DNA from: Streptomyces daqingensis
GTDB taxonomy: Bacteria > Actinomycetota > Actinomycetes > Streptomycetales > Streptomycetaceae
Assembly: GCF_014645895.1 (NCBI RefSeq)
Contig: NZ_BMMP01000006.1
Coordinates: 186,001-250,000, forward strand
Reading direction: 5' to 3'
DNA: 64,000 nt
Part shown: one piece after another, positions 44,493-53,306 of the stretch
Position numbering within the stretch: position 1 is the first letter of the stretch
How the letters are laid out: every line of letters starts with the position of its first letter
Translations under genes and position numbers: made by a program
The notes under the pieces: model-generated
Told to the model about the DNA's origin: nothing
The model's input: only the letters and a program-made list of their open reading frames with translations
The model's database searches: none

Positions 44493-44904
44493 GTGGTCTC
44501 CAGTCTGGGCGTACCTCCCGGGCCGAAGGCCCAGGGGGCGGGTCGTCCTCACCGCGGGCAGGCGGCGGGGAACCACGGCCGCGTCCCGGCGGCCGTAGAC
44601 GGTGGAGGGGGTCATCCCCGCGGGCGCAGGGCAGACGCACGACGCTGTGAGCCTGTGGCGCGCTTGGCTTGTGCCTGCAGTGTAGCCAGCCACGCCAGGT
44701 GGGGGCTTCCCCTCCCGGTAATCGATCATCGTCCTGACCGGCCGCCGGCGCGACGGGGTCTCAGCAGCCGGGACGCGTGCCGCACCTCCCGGCGCTCCCC
44801 TGCTCCGGCGCCCCGGAGGCGGCGGCGCTGGTCGTGGGGCGCGGGCGCGGAGAGGTCCGCTCCCAGGGGCGCCGGGAGATCGTTCCTGCGCCCCCTGTGC
44901 GCCT
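44493..44904. other. Intergenic region between serA and the GH3 gene
   Basis: These 412 bases hold no supported gene. They contain the serA 5' region with a palindromic repeat at 44511-44538, a GC-rich 44540-44640 stretch, a lower-GC patch near 44670-44700 (probable serA promoter area) and the 3' flank of the GH3 gene. Confidence 0.5.
44511..44538. repeat. 28-base palindromic repeat upstream of serA
   Basis: The reverse complement of this element matches 26 of 28 bases of the element inside gltX at 10952-10979. Here it lies 19 bases upstream of the serA start codon, in the untranslated leader, where the hairpin could influence translation. Confidence 0.8.
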
Positions 44905-47508
44905 TCACGCCTCCGTTCGTACGGGTACGGTCACCTCCCCCCTCACGTCGCGGCTGGAATGCGCGGCCAGCAGGCGGTACTCGCCCGCGGGGGTCCGCCA
45001 GCCGCACGCCGCCTCGTCCCACACCTCGAAGGCCCGTGGGGCGACGCGCACGGAGGCGGTCGCCGTCGCACCCGGTGCCGCTTCGACGACGGTGAACCCG
45101 GCGAGCCAGCGCAGCGGCCGGCGCGGGCTCGCCCCGGACGGCCCGGCAGCGGCGCGCGGGGCCTCCAGGTAGAGCTGCACGACCTCGCGGGAGGGGCGCA
45201 CGCCGGTGTTCCGCACCGGCACCGTCACCTTCAGCGGTTCGCCCGCCCGCCAGGGGCCGGCTCGCGGCGGGCCGTACGACCAGTCCGCGTAGCCGAGCCC
45301 GAAGCCGAAGTCGCGGGCGGGCGTACGGGCAAGGCGGTCCCAGCCGCGGTGGCCGACGTCGAGGTCCTCGGCGTAGTCGATGACCCCGTCGCGCGGCACG
45401 CCGTCCGACACGGGCACGTCGCCGTGGGACGCGGGGAGCGTCCAGGGCAGCCGTCCGGAGGGCTCGGCCGCACCCGTCAGCACGTCGGCGAGCGAGGCGC
45501 CCGCCTCCTGGCCGGGCAGCCACCACCACAGCGTCGCCGGAGCGCCGTCCGGCGAGTCCAGCCACGGCAGCAGCACGGGCGCGCCCGCGTTCACCACGGC
45601 CACGGTGCGCGGATTGGCCGCAGCGACCCGTTCCACCAACTCGCACTGACGTCCCGGGAGTTCGAGGCTCTCCCGGTCCCAGCCCTCCGACTCGGTCTCG
45701 TGGTTGGTGCCGACGACCACGACGGCGACGTCCGCCTCACCGGCCGCCCGCACGGCCTCGGCGATCTCCTCGCCGTCTCCCGGCCCGGGCGGAAGATGGC
45801 GCAGCTCCACGCGCGCGAAGCGGCCGAACGGCCCGGCGTCGACGGCCTGCACCGTCGCGGTGAGGGACAACCGCCTTCCACCGCACGGCACTTGCACTGT
45901 CCGCACGTAGCCGCGCGGGTGGTTCGCCGACGAGTCGAGCAGGGCTTCCTTCCCCACGCGGTGCGTGCTCTCGCTGAGCACGGACCCGTCGATCTCGATC
46001 CGGTGCGCTCCCGCCGGAGCGGCCTCCAGCAGATGCTCTCCCGCTTCGCGGAGACCGATCCGGGCCTCGACGTGTACGGAGACCGCCTCCGCGGGCAGCC
46101 CGCGCACCACACCGTCCCAGGGCAGAGGCAGAGTGCGCGTCTCCAACTGCCGCTCACCCGGGCCGAGTACGGTCAGCGCGACCTGGCCTCCGTCCACGTG
46201 TGCCGCCTCCATGAGAGGCGCGTGGCTCAGGGTGCGGCCGCCGCGGTGCGCGGTGACGGCGGCGGACGGGAACGCCTCACGCAGGGCGTCGAGCGGGCGG
46301 CTGACATACGGCGCCGTGACGTGCGCGCTGCCGCCGCCCTGCACGAACGGCTCCAGGGCGTTGGCGCCGATCAGAGCGATGCGGGAGGTGGAGGGCGGGA
46401 GGGGCAGCAGTCCGTCGTTGCGCAGCACCACGGTCGCCCGGGCCGCCGCGCGGCGCAGTACGGCGCGGGTGGCGGGCTCGTCCCCCGAGGCGGCCTCCAA
46501 CCTCCTCCCGCCGGACGGGAGTTCACCACCGGGGCGACCGGCTGAGAGGTCCGCCGCTGGAGCCTGCGGGGAGGTCTCCGTCCCTGAGAGGGCGGCGAGC
46601 CGGAGGATGCGCCGCACCTTGTCGTCGACGTCCTCCAGCGGAACCTCACCGGCACGCACGGCCTCCCGCAGCGCCGTCCCCCAGGGCCCGCCCGGGCCCG
46701 GCATGACCAGGTCCAGTCCGTTGCGCGCCGAGGCGGCGGTGCTGTTCGTCGCCATCCAGTCGCTCACCACGACACCGTCGAACTCCCATTCCTCCTTGAG
46801 GAGTTCGCGCAGCAGCCACCGGTGCTCCGTGGCCGGGGCGGAGTCCGCCGGCTCTCCGGGCCCCTCGCTTTCCGGCCCCCGCCCGACCGTGAGTCCGTTG
46901 TAGGCCGCCATGAGCATCCACACGCCCGCGTCCTTCACGACCCTCTCGAACGGCGCCAGATACACCTCGCGGAGCGCGCGGACGCTCAACCGCGAGTGGT
47001 AGACGGTCCGTTGCGTCTCGGAGTCGTTGGCGACGAAGTGCTTCACGCAGGCGCCCACCCCGTTCCGCTGGAGGGCCCTGACGTACGCGACGGCCAGCCG
47101 TCCGCTGAGCAGCGGGTCCTCGGAGAAGCATTCGAAGTGCCGTCCCCCCAGGGGCGTCCGCTGCAGGTTGACCACCGGCGCGAGCACGACGTCCGCGCTC
47201 TTGGCTCGAGCCTCCGCCGCCATGAGCGCGCCCAGCTCGTCCAGCAGGCCCTCGTCCCACGTCGCGGCGAGCGCCGAGGGCGCGGGGAGCTGCGCCGAGG
47301 TCGTGGGCGCCGTGCCGCGGCCACGCACACCGATCGGCCCGTCGGAGACGGTCAGGGGGCGGAGGCCCACCGCGGGGAGCGGCGGCAGCGTCCATGCCGT
47401 GGCGCCCGTGACGACGCGTACGCGTTCCTCGACGCCCAGCCGGGACACCAGTTCCCCGAGCCGGGCGTCGGAGAGTCCGCCGGGGGCGTGCCGTCCCACG
47501 CCGGTCAT
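44905..47508 (-). CDS. Glycoside hydrolase family 3 beta-glycosidase
   Basis: About 867 residues from an ATG at 47508 with GGAGGAGAAGGA just upstream. GH3 (beta/alpha)8 domain: VNLQRTPLGGRHFECFSEDP, KHFVANDSETQRT, and nucleophile Asp in GVVVSDWMATN. The second domain contains GTNHETESEGWDRESLELPG. An internal PA14-like insert and a fibronectin-III C-terminal domain complete the architecture of bacterial beta-glucosidases. No signal peptide, so probably cytosolic. Specific sugar is unknown. Divergent from a GlxA-type regulator across 175 bases. Confidence 0.92.
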   Translation of the reverse strand: MTGVGRHAPGGLSDARLGELVSRLGVEERVRVVTGATAWTLPPLPAVGLRPLTVSDGPIGVRGRGTAPTTSAQLPAPSALAATWDEGLLDELGALMAAEARAKSADVVLAPVVNLQRTPLGGRHFECFSEDPLLSGRLAVAYVRALQRNGVGACVKHFVANDSETQRTVYHSRLSVRALREVYLAPFERVVKDAGVWMLMAAYNGLTVGRGPESEGPGEPADSAPATEHRWLLRELLKEEWEFDGVVVSDWMATNSTAASARNGLDLVMPGPGGPWGTALREAVRAGEVPLEDVDDKVRRILRLAALSGTETSPQAPAADLSAGRPGGELPSGGRRLEAASGDEPATRAVLRRAAARATVVLRNDGLLPLPPSTSRIALIGANALEPFVQGGGSAHVTAPYVSRPLDALREAFPSAAVTAHRGGRTLSHAPLMEAAHVDGGQVALTVLGPGERQLETRTLPLPWDGVVRGLPAEAVSVHVEARIGLREAGEHLLEAAPAGAHRIEIDGSVLSESTHRVGKEALLDSSANHPRGYVRTVQVPCGGRRLSLTATVQAVDAGPFGRFARVELRHLPPGPGDGEEIAEAVRAAGEADVAVVVVGTNHETESEGWDRESLELPGRQCELVERVAAANPRTVAVVNAGAPVLLPWLDSPDGAPATLWWWLPGQEAGASLADVLTGAAEPSGRLPWTLPASHGDVPVSDGVPRDGVIDYAEDLDVGHRGWDRLARTPARDFGFGLGYADWSYGPPRAGPWRAGEPLKVTVPVRNTGVRPSREVVQLYLEAPRAAAGPSGASPRRPLRWLAGFTVVEAAPGATATASVRVAPRAFEVWDEAACGWRTPAGEYRLLAAHSSRDVRGEVTVPVRTEA

Positions 47509-47683
47509 TCCTTCTCCTCCTCGGACGTCGTCGCGGCGTACGGCCGCCTCCCCGCGCACATCCTCCCCAGGCGTGCCGCCGTGAATCCCGACGGCTCCGG
47601 GCGGCGGCCCGCTCGGGCGGCGGCGGGGCATGGCAGGAAGGGTGGGAACCTCGTCATTGCGGACATCGGAGGCCGGCTGAAGA

Positions 47684-48673
47684 ATGAGCACCGTGACCGG
47701 GGAGCCCCGAAGAGGCAGCGCAGACGTCCTGGTGGTCCTCTTCGACGGCGTGCACAGCCTCGACGTCACGGGCCCCGTCGAAGTCTTCGCCGGAGCATGC
47801 GACGCCGCCGGGGACCCCGCCGCCTACCGGCTGCGCACGGCCTCACCGGACGGCGGCCCTGTGCGCACCTCCAGCGGCCTCACCCTCGTCCCGGACCTCC
47901 GCCTCGACGACGCCGGGGCGCCGCACACGCTGCTGGTGCCGGGCGGACGGGGCACACGGGAGCCGGACCCGCGGCTGCTCGAATGGCTGCGCGCGCGAGC
48001 CCCCGGAGCCCGGCGCCTGGTCTCCGTCTGCACCGGCGCGATGCTCCTCGCCGAGGCGGGTCTGCTGCGCGGACGCCGGGCGACCACCCACTGGGCGTAC
48101 AGCGGCTCGCTCGCCCGCCGCCACCCGGAGACCGAGGTCGACCCGGACCCGATCTACATCCGCGACGGCAACGTCTCCACCTCGGCCGGGGTGACCGCGG
48201 GCATCGACCTGGCTCTCGCGCTGGTCGAGGAGGACCTCGGACGGGAGGTGGCGCTCGAGGTGGCCCGCCGTCTGGTGGTCTTCCTCCACCGTCCGGGCAA
48301 CCAGGCGCAGTTCAGCGCCCAGCTGGCCGCGCAGACCGCCCGGCGGGAGCCGCTGCGCGAACTCCAGCAGTGGATCGTCGAGCATCCCGAGGATGACCTG
48401 TCCGTCACCGCGCTCGCGCGCCGAGTGCGGCTCTCGCCACGGCACTTCGCACGCGTCTTCCAGGAGGAGACCGGCACGACGCCGGGACGCTACGTCGACC
48501 GGGTCCGCCTGGCCCAGGCGCGCAGGCTTCTGGAGGAGAGCTCGCGGAGCATCGCGGAGATCTCCCGCGCCTGCGGTTACGGCACCCCGGAAGGGATGCG
48601 CCGCGCCTTCGTGAAGGGCCTGGGGTCGGCCCCTGCCGACTACCGGCGCCGCTTCCGGCCCCCGGACGGCTGA
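47684..48673 (+). CDS. GlxA-type AraC regulator (DJ-1/PfpI plus AraC)
   Basis: A 329-residue protein. Residues 12-180 are a DJ-1/PfpI-like domain (DVLVVLFDGVHSLDVTGPVE, LVSVCTGAMLLAEAGLL with the conserved Cys, TSAGVTAGIDLALALVEED). Residues 225-325 hold two AraC helix-turn-helices (LSVTALARRVRLSPRHFARV, SIAEISRACGYGTPEGMRRA). It is divergent to the GH3 gene, which may be its target, but this is inference only. The ligand of such regulators is usually unknown. Confidence 0.92.
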   Translation: MSTVTGEPRRGSADVLVVLFDGVHSLDVTGPVEVFAGACDAAGDPAAYRLRTASPDGGPVRTSSGLTLVPDLRLDDAGAPHTLLVPGGRGTREPDPRLLEWLRARAPGARRLVSVCTGAMLLAEAGLLRGRRATTHWAYSGSLARRHPETEVDPDPIYIRDGNVSTSAGVTAGIDLALALVEEDLGREVALEVARRLVVFLHRPGNQAQFSAQLAAQTARREPLRELQQWIVEHPEDDLSVTALARRVRLSPRHFARVFQEETGTTPGRYVDRVRLAQARRLLEESSRSIAEISRACGYGTPEGMRRAFVKGLGSAPADYRRRFRPPDG

Positions 48674-48689
48674 CCTGACCGGCCGGCGA

Positions 48690-48711
48690 CCCGCCGGAGG
48701 CACCCGGCGGG
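48690..48711. terminator. Hairpin between the GlxA gene and the phosphatase gene
   Basis: An eight-base stem, CCCGCCGG with CCGGCGGG, between convergent genes. It is short and has no U-tract. Confidence 0.4.
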
Positions 48712-48737
48712 GGCCGGGTTCGGAGCCCGGGCCTGGC

Positions 48738-49358
48738 TCAGACGCCGTCCTCCCGCGGAGATCCCGTCCTGCGCAGCTCCGCGGGCAGATGCTCCATGTC
48801 GCCGTGGACGATCAGGCAGGCGGGGCGGCCCGGCGTGTAGCGGATGACGGTCAGCGCGGCGTTCGCGTGGTCGAGCCCGAACCACCGCCACGCGGGCGCG
48901 TCCAGAGCGTCCCGCACGAACCAGCCGACCAGGAAGTTGTGCGTGACGATCAGCTCGTGGCACGGCTCGGCCCCGTCCGCCGGCCCCGCGAACTGCTCCA
49001 GGGCCCGGGGCGCGAGAGTCCGCCCGGCCTCGCGCTCGGAAGCGGGGAGGCGCGCGAGCCGGCTGAGCACGAACTCGGCCGACTCCGGAGGCAGTTCGTC
49101 CGGAGTCGGTACGTACGGAAGGTAGTCGCCGGCCACCTCCGTCTCACGCAGCGGCACGTCACCGAGCCGGCTGCCGACGAGCCGGGCGGTCTCCCGCGCA
49201 CGCGGCAGCGGGCCGTGCCACACCGTCGTCAGCGGCCGGCCGCGGAGCCGGTCGCCGAGCAGCACGGCCTGACGGCGGCCCGCGTCCGTCAGCGTTCCGC
49301 CGCCGGACGCCTCGCCGTGCCGCGCGAGGTACAGGTAGCGGGTCGCGGATCCGGTCAT
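48738..49358 (-). CDS. Histidine phosphatase family protein
   Basis: A 206-residue phosphoglycerate-mutase-like protein: LYLARHGEASGGGTLTDAG with the catalytic RHG at residues 13-15, WHGPLPRARETARLVG, and the second His in LIVTHNFLVGWFV. These enzymes remove phosphate from diverse metabolites. It lies near ilvC with no operonic link and is part of the insertion between serA and ilvC. The ATG at 49358 is chosen from the conserved beta-strand start. Confidence 0.9.
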   Translation of the reverse strand: MTGSATRYLYLARHGEASGGGTLTDAGRRQAVLLGDRLRGRPLTTVWHGPLPRARETARLVGSRLGDVPLRETEVAGDYLPYVPTPDELPPESAEFVLSRLARLPASEREAGRTLAPRALEQFAGPADGAEPCHELIVTHNFLVGWFVRDALDAPAWRWFGLDHANAALTVIRYTPGRPACLIVHGDMEHLPAELRRTGSPREDGV

Positions 49359-49404
49359 ACGCGTGCGGACTCCTTCGGCGCGGCGGGCGGGACGGCAGCA
49401 CGAC

Positions 49405-49442
49405 GGGGCCGCCGCGCTCCCTCGCGGAAGCGGGACGGCCCC
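49405..49442 (-). terminator. Probable ilvC terminator
   Basis: GGGGCCG (49405-49411) pairs with CGGCCCC (49436-49442) and encloses an inner CCGCG/CGCGG stem, about 50 bases past the ilvC stop. Confidence 0.5.
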
Positions 49443-49492
49443 GGGTGCGGCTCAGCGGGCGGTGAGCGCCCCGGCGCTCACCACGGGGAGGT

Positions 49493-50536
<1,044 letters not shown>

Positions 50537-50549
50537 TCAAAGGGGGGGT

Positions 50550-50581
50550 GCTCCGCCCAACCTATTGCGGCCGGGCGGAGC
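50550..50581 (-). terminator. Intercistronic hairpin between ilvN and ilvC
   Basis: A nine-bp stem, GCTCCGCCC with GGGCGGAGC, has a 14-base loop and no U-tract. It may be a partial terminator or an mRNA processing/stability element rather than a full stop. Confidence 0.5.
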
Positions 50582-50608
50582 GGTGAGGGAGGGGTCGCCG
50601 CCGCCCCG

Positions 50609-51133
50609 TCAGGCGGAGCGGTCGAGGGCGCGCAGGCTCCGGTCGGTGATGGAGCGCGATCCGCGCCCGACGGCGATGGTCCCCGACTGCACCAGCTCCT
50701 TGATGCCGTACGGCTCCAGCATCTTGAGCATGGCGTCGAGCTTGTCGCTGCTGCCGGTGGCTTCGATGGTGACGGCCTCCGGCGAGACATCCACGGTCTT
50801 GGCGCGGAAGAGGGACACGATCTCGACGATCTGGGAGCGGGTCTCGTTGTCGGCCCGGACCTTCACCAGAACGAGTTCACGCTGGACGGCCGAAGCCGGG
50901 TCCAGCTCAACGATCTTGAGAACGTTGACGAGTTTGTTGAGCTGCTTGGTGACCTGCTCCAGCGGCAGGTCCTCCACGTTCACCACGATCGTGATGCGGG
51001 AGATCTCGGGATGCTCGGTCACGCCCACGGCGAGCGAGTCGATGTTGAAGCCGCGGCGGGAGAACAGCGAGGCGATCCGGGCCAGGATGCCCGGGGTGTT
51101 CTCCACCAGGACGGAGAGTGTGTGCTTGGACAT
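50609..51133 (-). CDS. ilvN: Acetolactate synthase small (regulatory) subunit
   Basis: A 174-residue ACT-domain subunit: KHTLSVLVENTPGILARIAS at the N-terminus, LFSRRGFNIDSLAVGVTEHP, and a C-terminal domain ending SITDRSLRALDRSA. It binds valine and activates and feedback-regulates IlvB. It follows ilvB by 24 bases, so both are made together. Confidence 0.96.
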   Translation of the reverse strand: MSKHTLSVLVENTPGILARIASLFSRRGFNIDSLAVGVTEHPEISRITIVVNVEDLPLEQVTKQLNKLVNVLKIVELDPASAVQRELVLVKVRADNETRSQIVEIVSLFRAKTVDVSPEAVTIEATGSSDKLDAMLKMLEPYGIKELVQSGTIAVGRGSRSITDRSLRALDRSA

Positions 51134-51157
51134 TCCTCTGGTTCCTCTTCCCTGGCC

Positions 51158-53050
51158 TCAGTCGTCGCTGTCGCCGAAGTCGGGGCGCACTCCGCGCGCC
51201 GCCATGACCTCGTCGTTGGAGGTGCCTGCCGCGACCATCGGCCAGACCATCGCGTCCTCGTGGACGATGAAGTCGATGACGACAGGACGGTCGTTGATGG
51301 CGTTGGCCTTCTCGATCACCGAGTCCAGCTCCTCGGGGTCCTCGCAGCGGATGCCGACGCAGCCCATCGCCTCGGCCAGCTTCACGAAGTCGGGGCAGCG
51401 GGTGCCCCTGCCCGCCGGCTCCCCGGCGGATCCCGGCGCCGCGGAGCCGGAGTGCAGCTTCGTGTTGGAGTAGCGCTGGTTGTAGAAGAGCGTCTGCCAC
51501 TGGCGGACCATGCCGAGCGCGCCGTTGTTGATGATCGCGACCTTGATGGGGACGCCGTTGAGTGCCGCCGTCGCCAGCTCCTGGTTCGTCATCTGGAAGC
51601 AGCCGTCGCCGTCGATCGCCCAGACCGTGCTCTCCGGCCTGCCCACCTTGGCGCCGAGCGCTGCGGGGACCGCGTAGCCCATGGTGCCCAGGCCGCCGGA
51701 GTTGAGCCACGTCGCCGGCTTCTCGTAGTCGATGAAGTGGGCGGCCCACATCTGGTGCTGCCCCACGCCCGCCGCGAAGACGGTGCCTTCCGGAGCCAGC
51801 CGGCCGATGCGCTGGATGACCTGCTGCGGGGACAGGGAGCCGTCCTCCGGCAGGTCGTAGCCGAGCGGGTAGGTCTCCCGCCAGCGGTTCAGCTGCGTCC
51901 ACCAGTCCGTGTATCCGGCGCGGGCGGCCGCGTACGCGTCGGTGCCGCCCGCGGGAGCCGCCGCCCCCAGCTCGGCCTGGACGGCGACCACGAGGTCGGC
52001 GATGACCTCGCGGGCGTCACCGACGATCGGGACGTCCGCCGCGCGGTTCTTGCCGATCTCCGCCGGGTCGATGTCCGCGTGGACGATCTTCGCCATGGGC
52101 GCGAAGGAGTCCAGCTTGCCGGTCACGCGGTCGTCGAAGCGCGCGCCGAGGGCGACGATCAGGTCCGCCTTCTGCAGCGAGGTGACGGCCGCGACGCTGC
52201 CGTGCATGCCGGGCATGCCCAGATGCTGCGGGTGACTGTCGGGGAACGAGCCGATCGCCATCAGCGTGGTCGTCACCGGTGTCTTCGTCAGCTCGGCGAG
52301 GATGCGCAGCTCCGCGGCGGCCTGCGCCTTGATGACGCCGCCGCCGACGTAGAGCACCGGACGCCGGGCCTCCGCGAGGAGCTTCGCCGCCTCCCGGATC
52401 TGCTTGGCGTGCGGCTTGGTCACCGGACGGTAGCCGGGCAGGTCCGCGACGGGAGGCCAGCTGAACGTCGTACGGCCCTGCAGCGCGTCCTTGGCGATGT
52501 CGACGACGACCGGTCCGGGACGCCCCGTGGAGGCGATGTGGAACGCCTCGGCGATGGTGCGCGGGATCTCGTCCGGGTCGGTGACCAGGAAGTTGTGCTT
52601 CGTGACGGGCATGGAGATGCCGCAGATGTCGGCTTCCTGGAAGGCGTCCGTGCCGATGGCGCCGGAGGCGACCTGGCCGGTGATCGCGACCAGCGGCACC
52701 GAGTCCATGTGCGCGTCTGCGAGAGGGGTGACGAGGTTGGTCGCGCCCGGGCCGGACGTCGCCATGCAGACGCCGACCTTGCCCGTGGCCTGCGCGTACC
52801 CGGTGGCCGCGTGGCCCGCGCCCTGCTCGTGCCGCACCAGCACGTGCCGGACCCGGGCGGAGTCCATCATCGGGTCGTAGGCCGGGAGAATCGCACCGCC
52901 GGGGATGCCGAATACCGTGTCGGTACCGGACTCCTCGAGAGAACGGATGAGGGACTGGGCGCCGGTCATCTCGACGGGCGCAGCCTGCTGCTGTCCGACG
53001 GTACGGGCCCGCGGCTGCGGTTTCGGGGCCCCGGTGGCCTGCTCGGTCAT
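51158..53050 (-). CDS. ilvB: Acetolactate synthase large (catalytic) subunit
   Basis: A 630-residue thiamine-pyrophosphate enzyme: catalytic Glu in [17 protein letters not shown]-binding core, and the TPP motif [15 protein letters not shown] with the metal segment [12 protein letters not shown]. The substrate-gating segment AYDPMMDS is near residue 55. A short Gly/Pro/Ala-rich stretch ([16 protein letters not shown]) interrupts the C-terminal domain around residue 540. First gene of ilvBNC; ATG at 53050 follows GAGAAGAGATCACCG. A leader peptide and terminator precede it. Confidence 0.97.
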   Translation of the reverse strand: MTEQATGAPKPQPRARTVGQQQAAPVEMTGAQSLIRSLEESGTDTVFGIPGGAILPAYDPMMDSARVRHVLVRHEQGAGHAATGYAQATGKVGVCMATSGPGATNLVTPLADAHMDSVPLVAITGQVASGAIGTDAFQEADICGISMPVTKHNFLVTDPDEIPRTIAEAFHIASTGRPGPVVVDIAKDALQGRTTFSWPPVADLPGYRPVTKPHAKQIREAAKLLAEARRPVLYVGGGVIKAQAAAELRILAELTKTPVTTTLMAIGSFPDSHPQHLGMPGMHGSVAAVTSLQKADLIVALGARFDDRVTGKLDSFAPMAKIVHADIDPAEIGKNRAADVPIVGDAREVIADLVVAVQAELGAAAPAGGTDAYAAARAGYTDWWTQLNRWRETYPLGYDLPEDGSLSPQQVIQRIGRLAPEGTVFAAGVGQHQMWAAHFIDYEKPATWLNSGGLGTMGYAVPAALGAKVGRPESTVWAIDGDGCFQMTNQELATAALNGVPIKVAIINNGALGMVRQWQTLFYNQRYSNTKLHSGSAAPGSAGEPAGRGTRCPDFVKLAEAMGCVGIRCEDPEELDSVIEKANAINDRPVVIDFIVHEDAMVWPMVAAGTSNDEVMAARGVRPDFGDSDD

Positions 53051-53151
53051 CGGTGATCTCTTCTCAGAGGTGAGGGTTGACGCTCGGTTCGTGCTGTGGG
53101 TGCGTGAGGTCGGTGCGTGGACGGAGCCTGAGGCTCCGGTGCATGTGCAAC

Positions 53152-53185
53152 AAAAAACCCCTCGTGCCGTGAGGCAAGCGAGGGG
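53152..53185 (-). terminator. ilvB attenuator terminator
   Basis: On the minus strand CCCCTCG pairs with CGAGGGG, with an inner TGCC/GGCA stem and a two-base bulge, then TTTTTTG. This U-rich terminator lies about 100 bases before ilvB and just after the leader peptide frame, the classic attenuator arrangement. Confidence 0.88.
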
Positions 53186-53204
53186 GAGCGCGTCGCTGAG
53201 AGCG

Positions 53205-53227
53205 CCAGGTCGGTGATGCGGACCTGG
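53205..53227 (-). promoter_or_regulatory. Pause hairpin after the ilvB leader peptide
   Basis: CCAGGTC (53221-53227 on the minus strand) pairs with GACCTGG (53205-53211) directly after the leader stop codon, where a polymerase-pausing hairpin is expected in attenuation. Confidence 0.65.
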
Positions 53228-53269
53228 TCAGGCGACGCGCTTTCCAAGTACGAGAATTCGGGTGCGCAT
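53228..53269 (-). CDS. ilvB operon leader peptide
   Basis: A 13-residue frame, MRTRILVLGKRVA, ending TGA at 53228-53230. It contains Ile-Leu-Val-Leu in a row, coded by ATT, CTC, GTA and CTT, three of which are rare in this GC-rich genome. Ribosome stalling on scarce charged Ile, Leu or Val tRNA would favour read-through of the terminator downstream. The start lies about seven bases after the predicted -10 element, so the message is probably leaderless. Leader peptides of this type precede ilvB in other actinobacteria (family knowledge). Confidence 0.9.
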   Translation of the reverse strand: MRTRILVLGKRVA

Positions 53270-53276
53270 GGCACAG

Positions 53277-53306
53277 ACCTTCCCCCCGGCACACATTCCG
53301 TGTCAA
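53277..53306 (-). promoter_or_regulatory. Predicted ilvB operon promoter
   Basis: TTGACA (53301-53306) and GAAGGT (53277-53282) are 18 bases apart on the minus strand. The -35 overlaps the TGA stop codon of the upstream GGDEF gene. Confidence 0.75.

Noticed and set aside
47509-47683. Possible extra gene between the GH3 gene and the GlxA regulator
   Set aside because: The interval is only 175 bases, with no start-stop frame supported by a ribosome site; it is the divergent promoter region.
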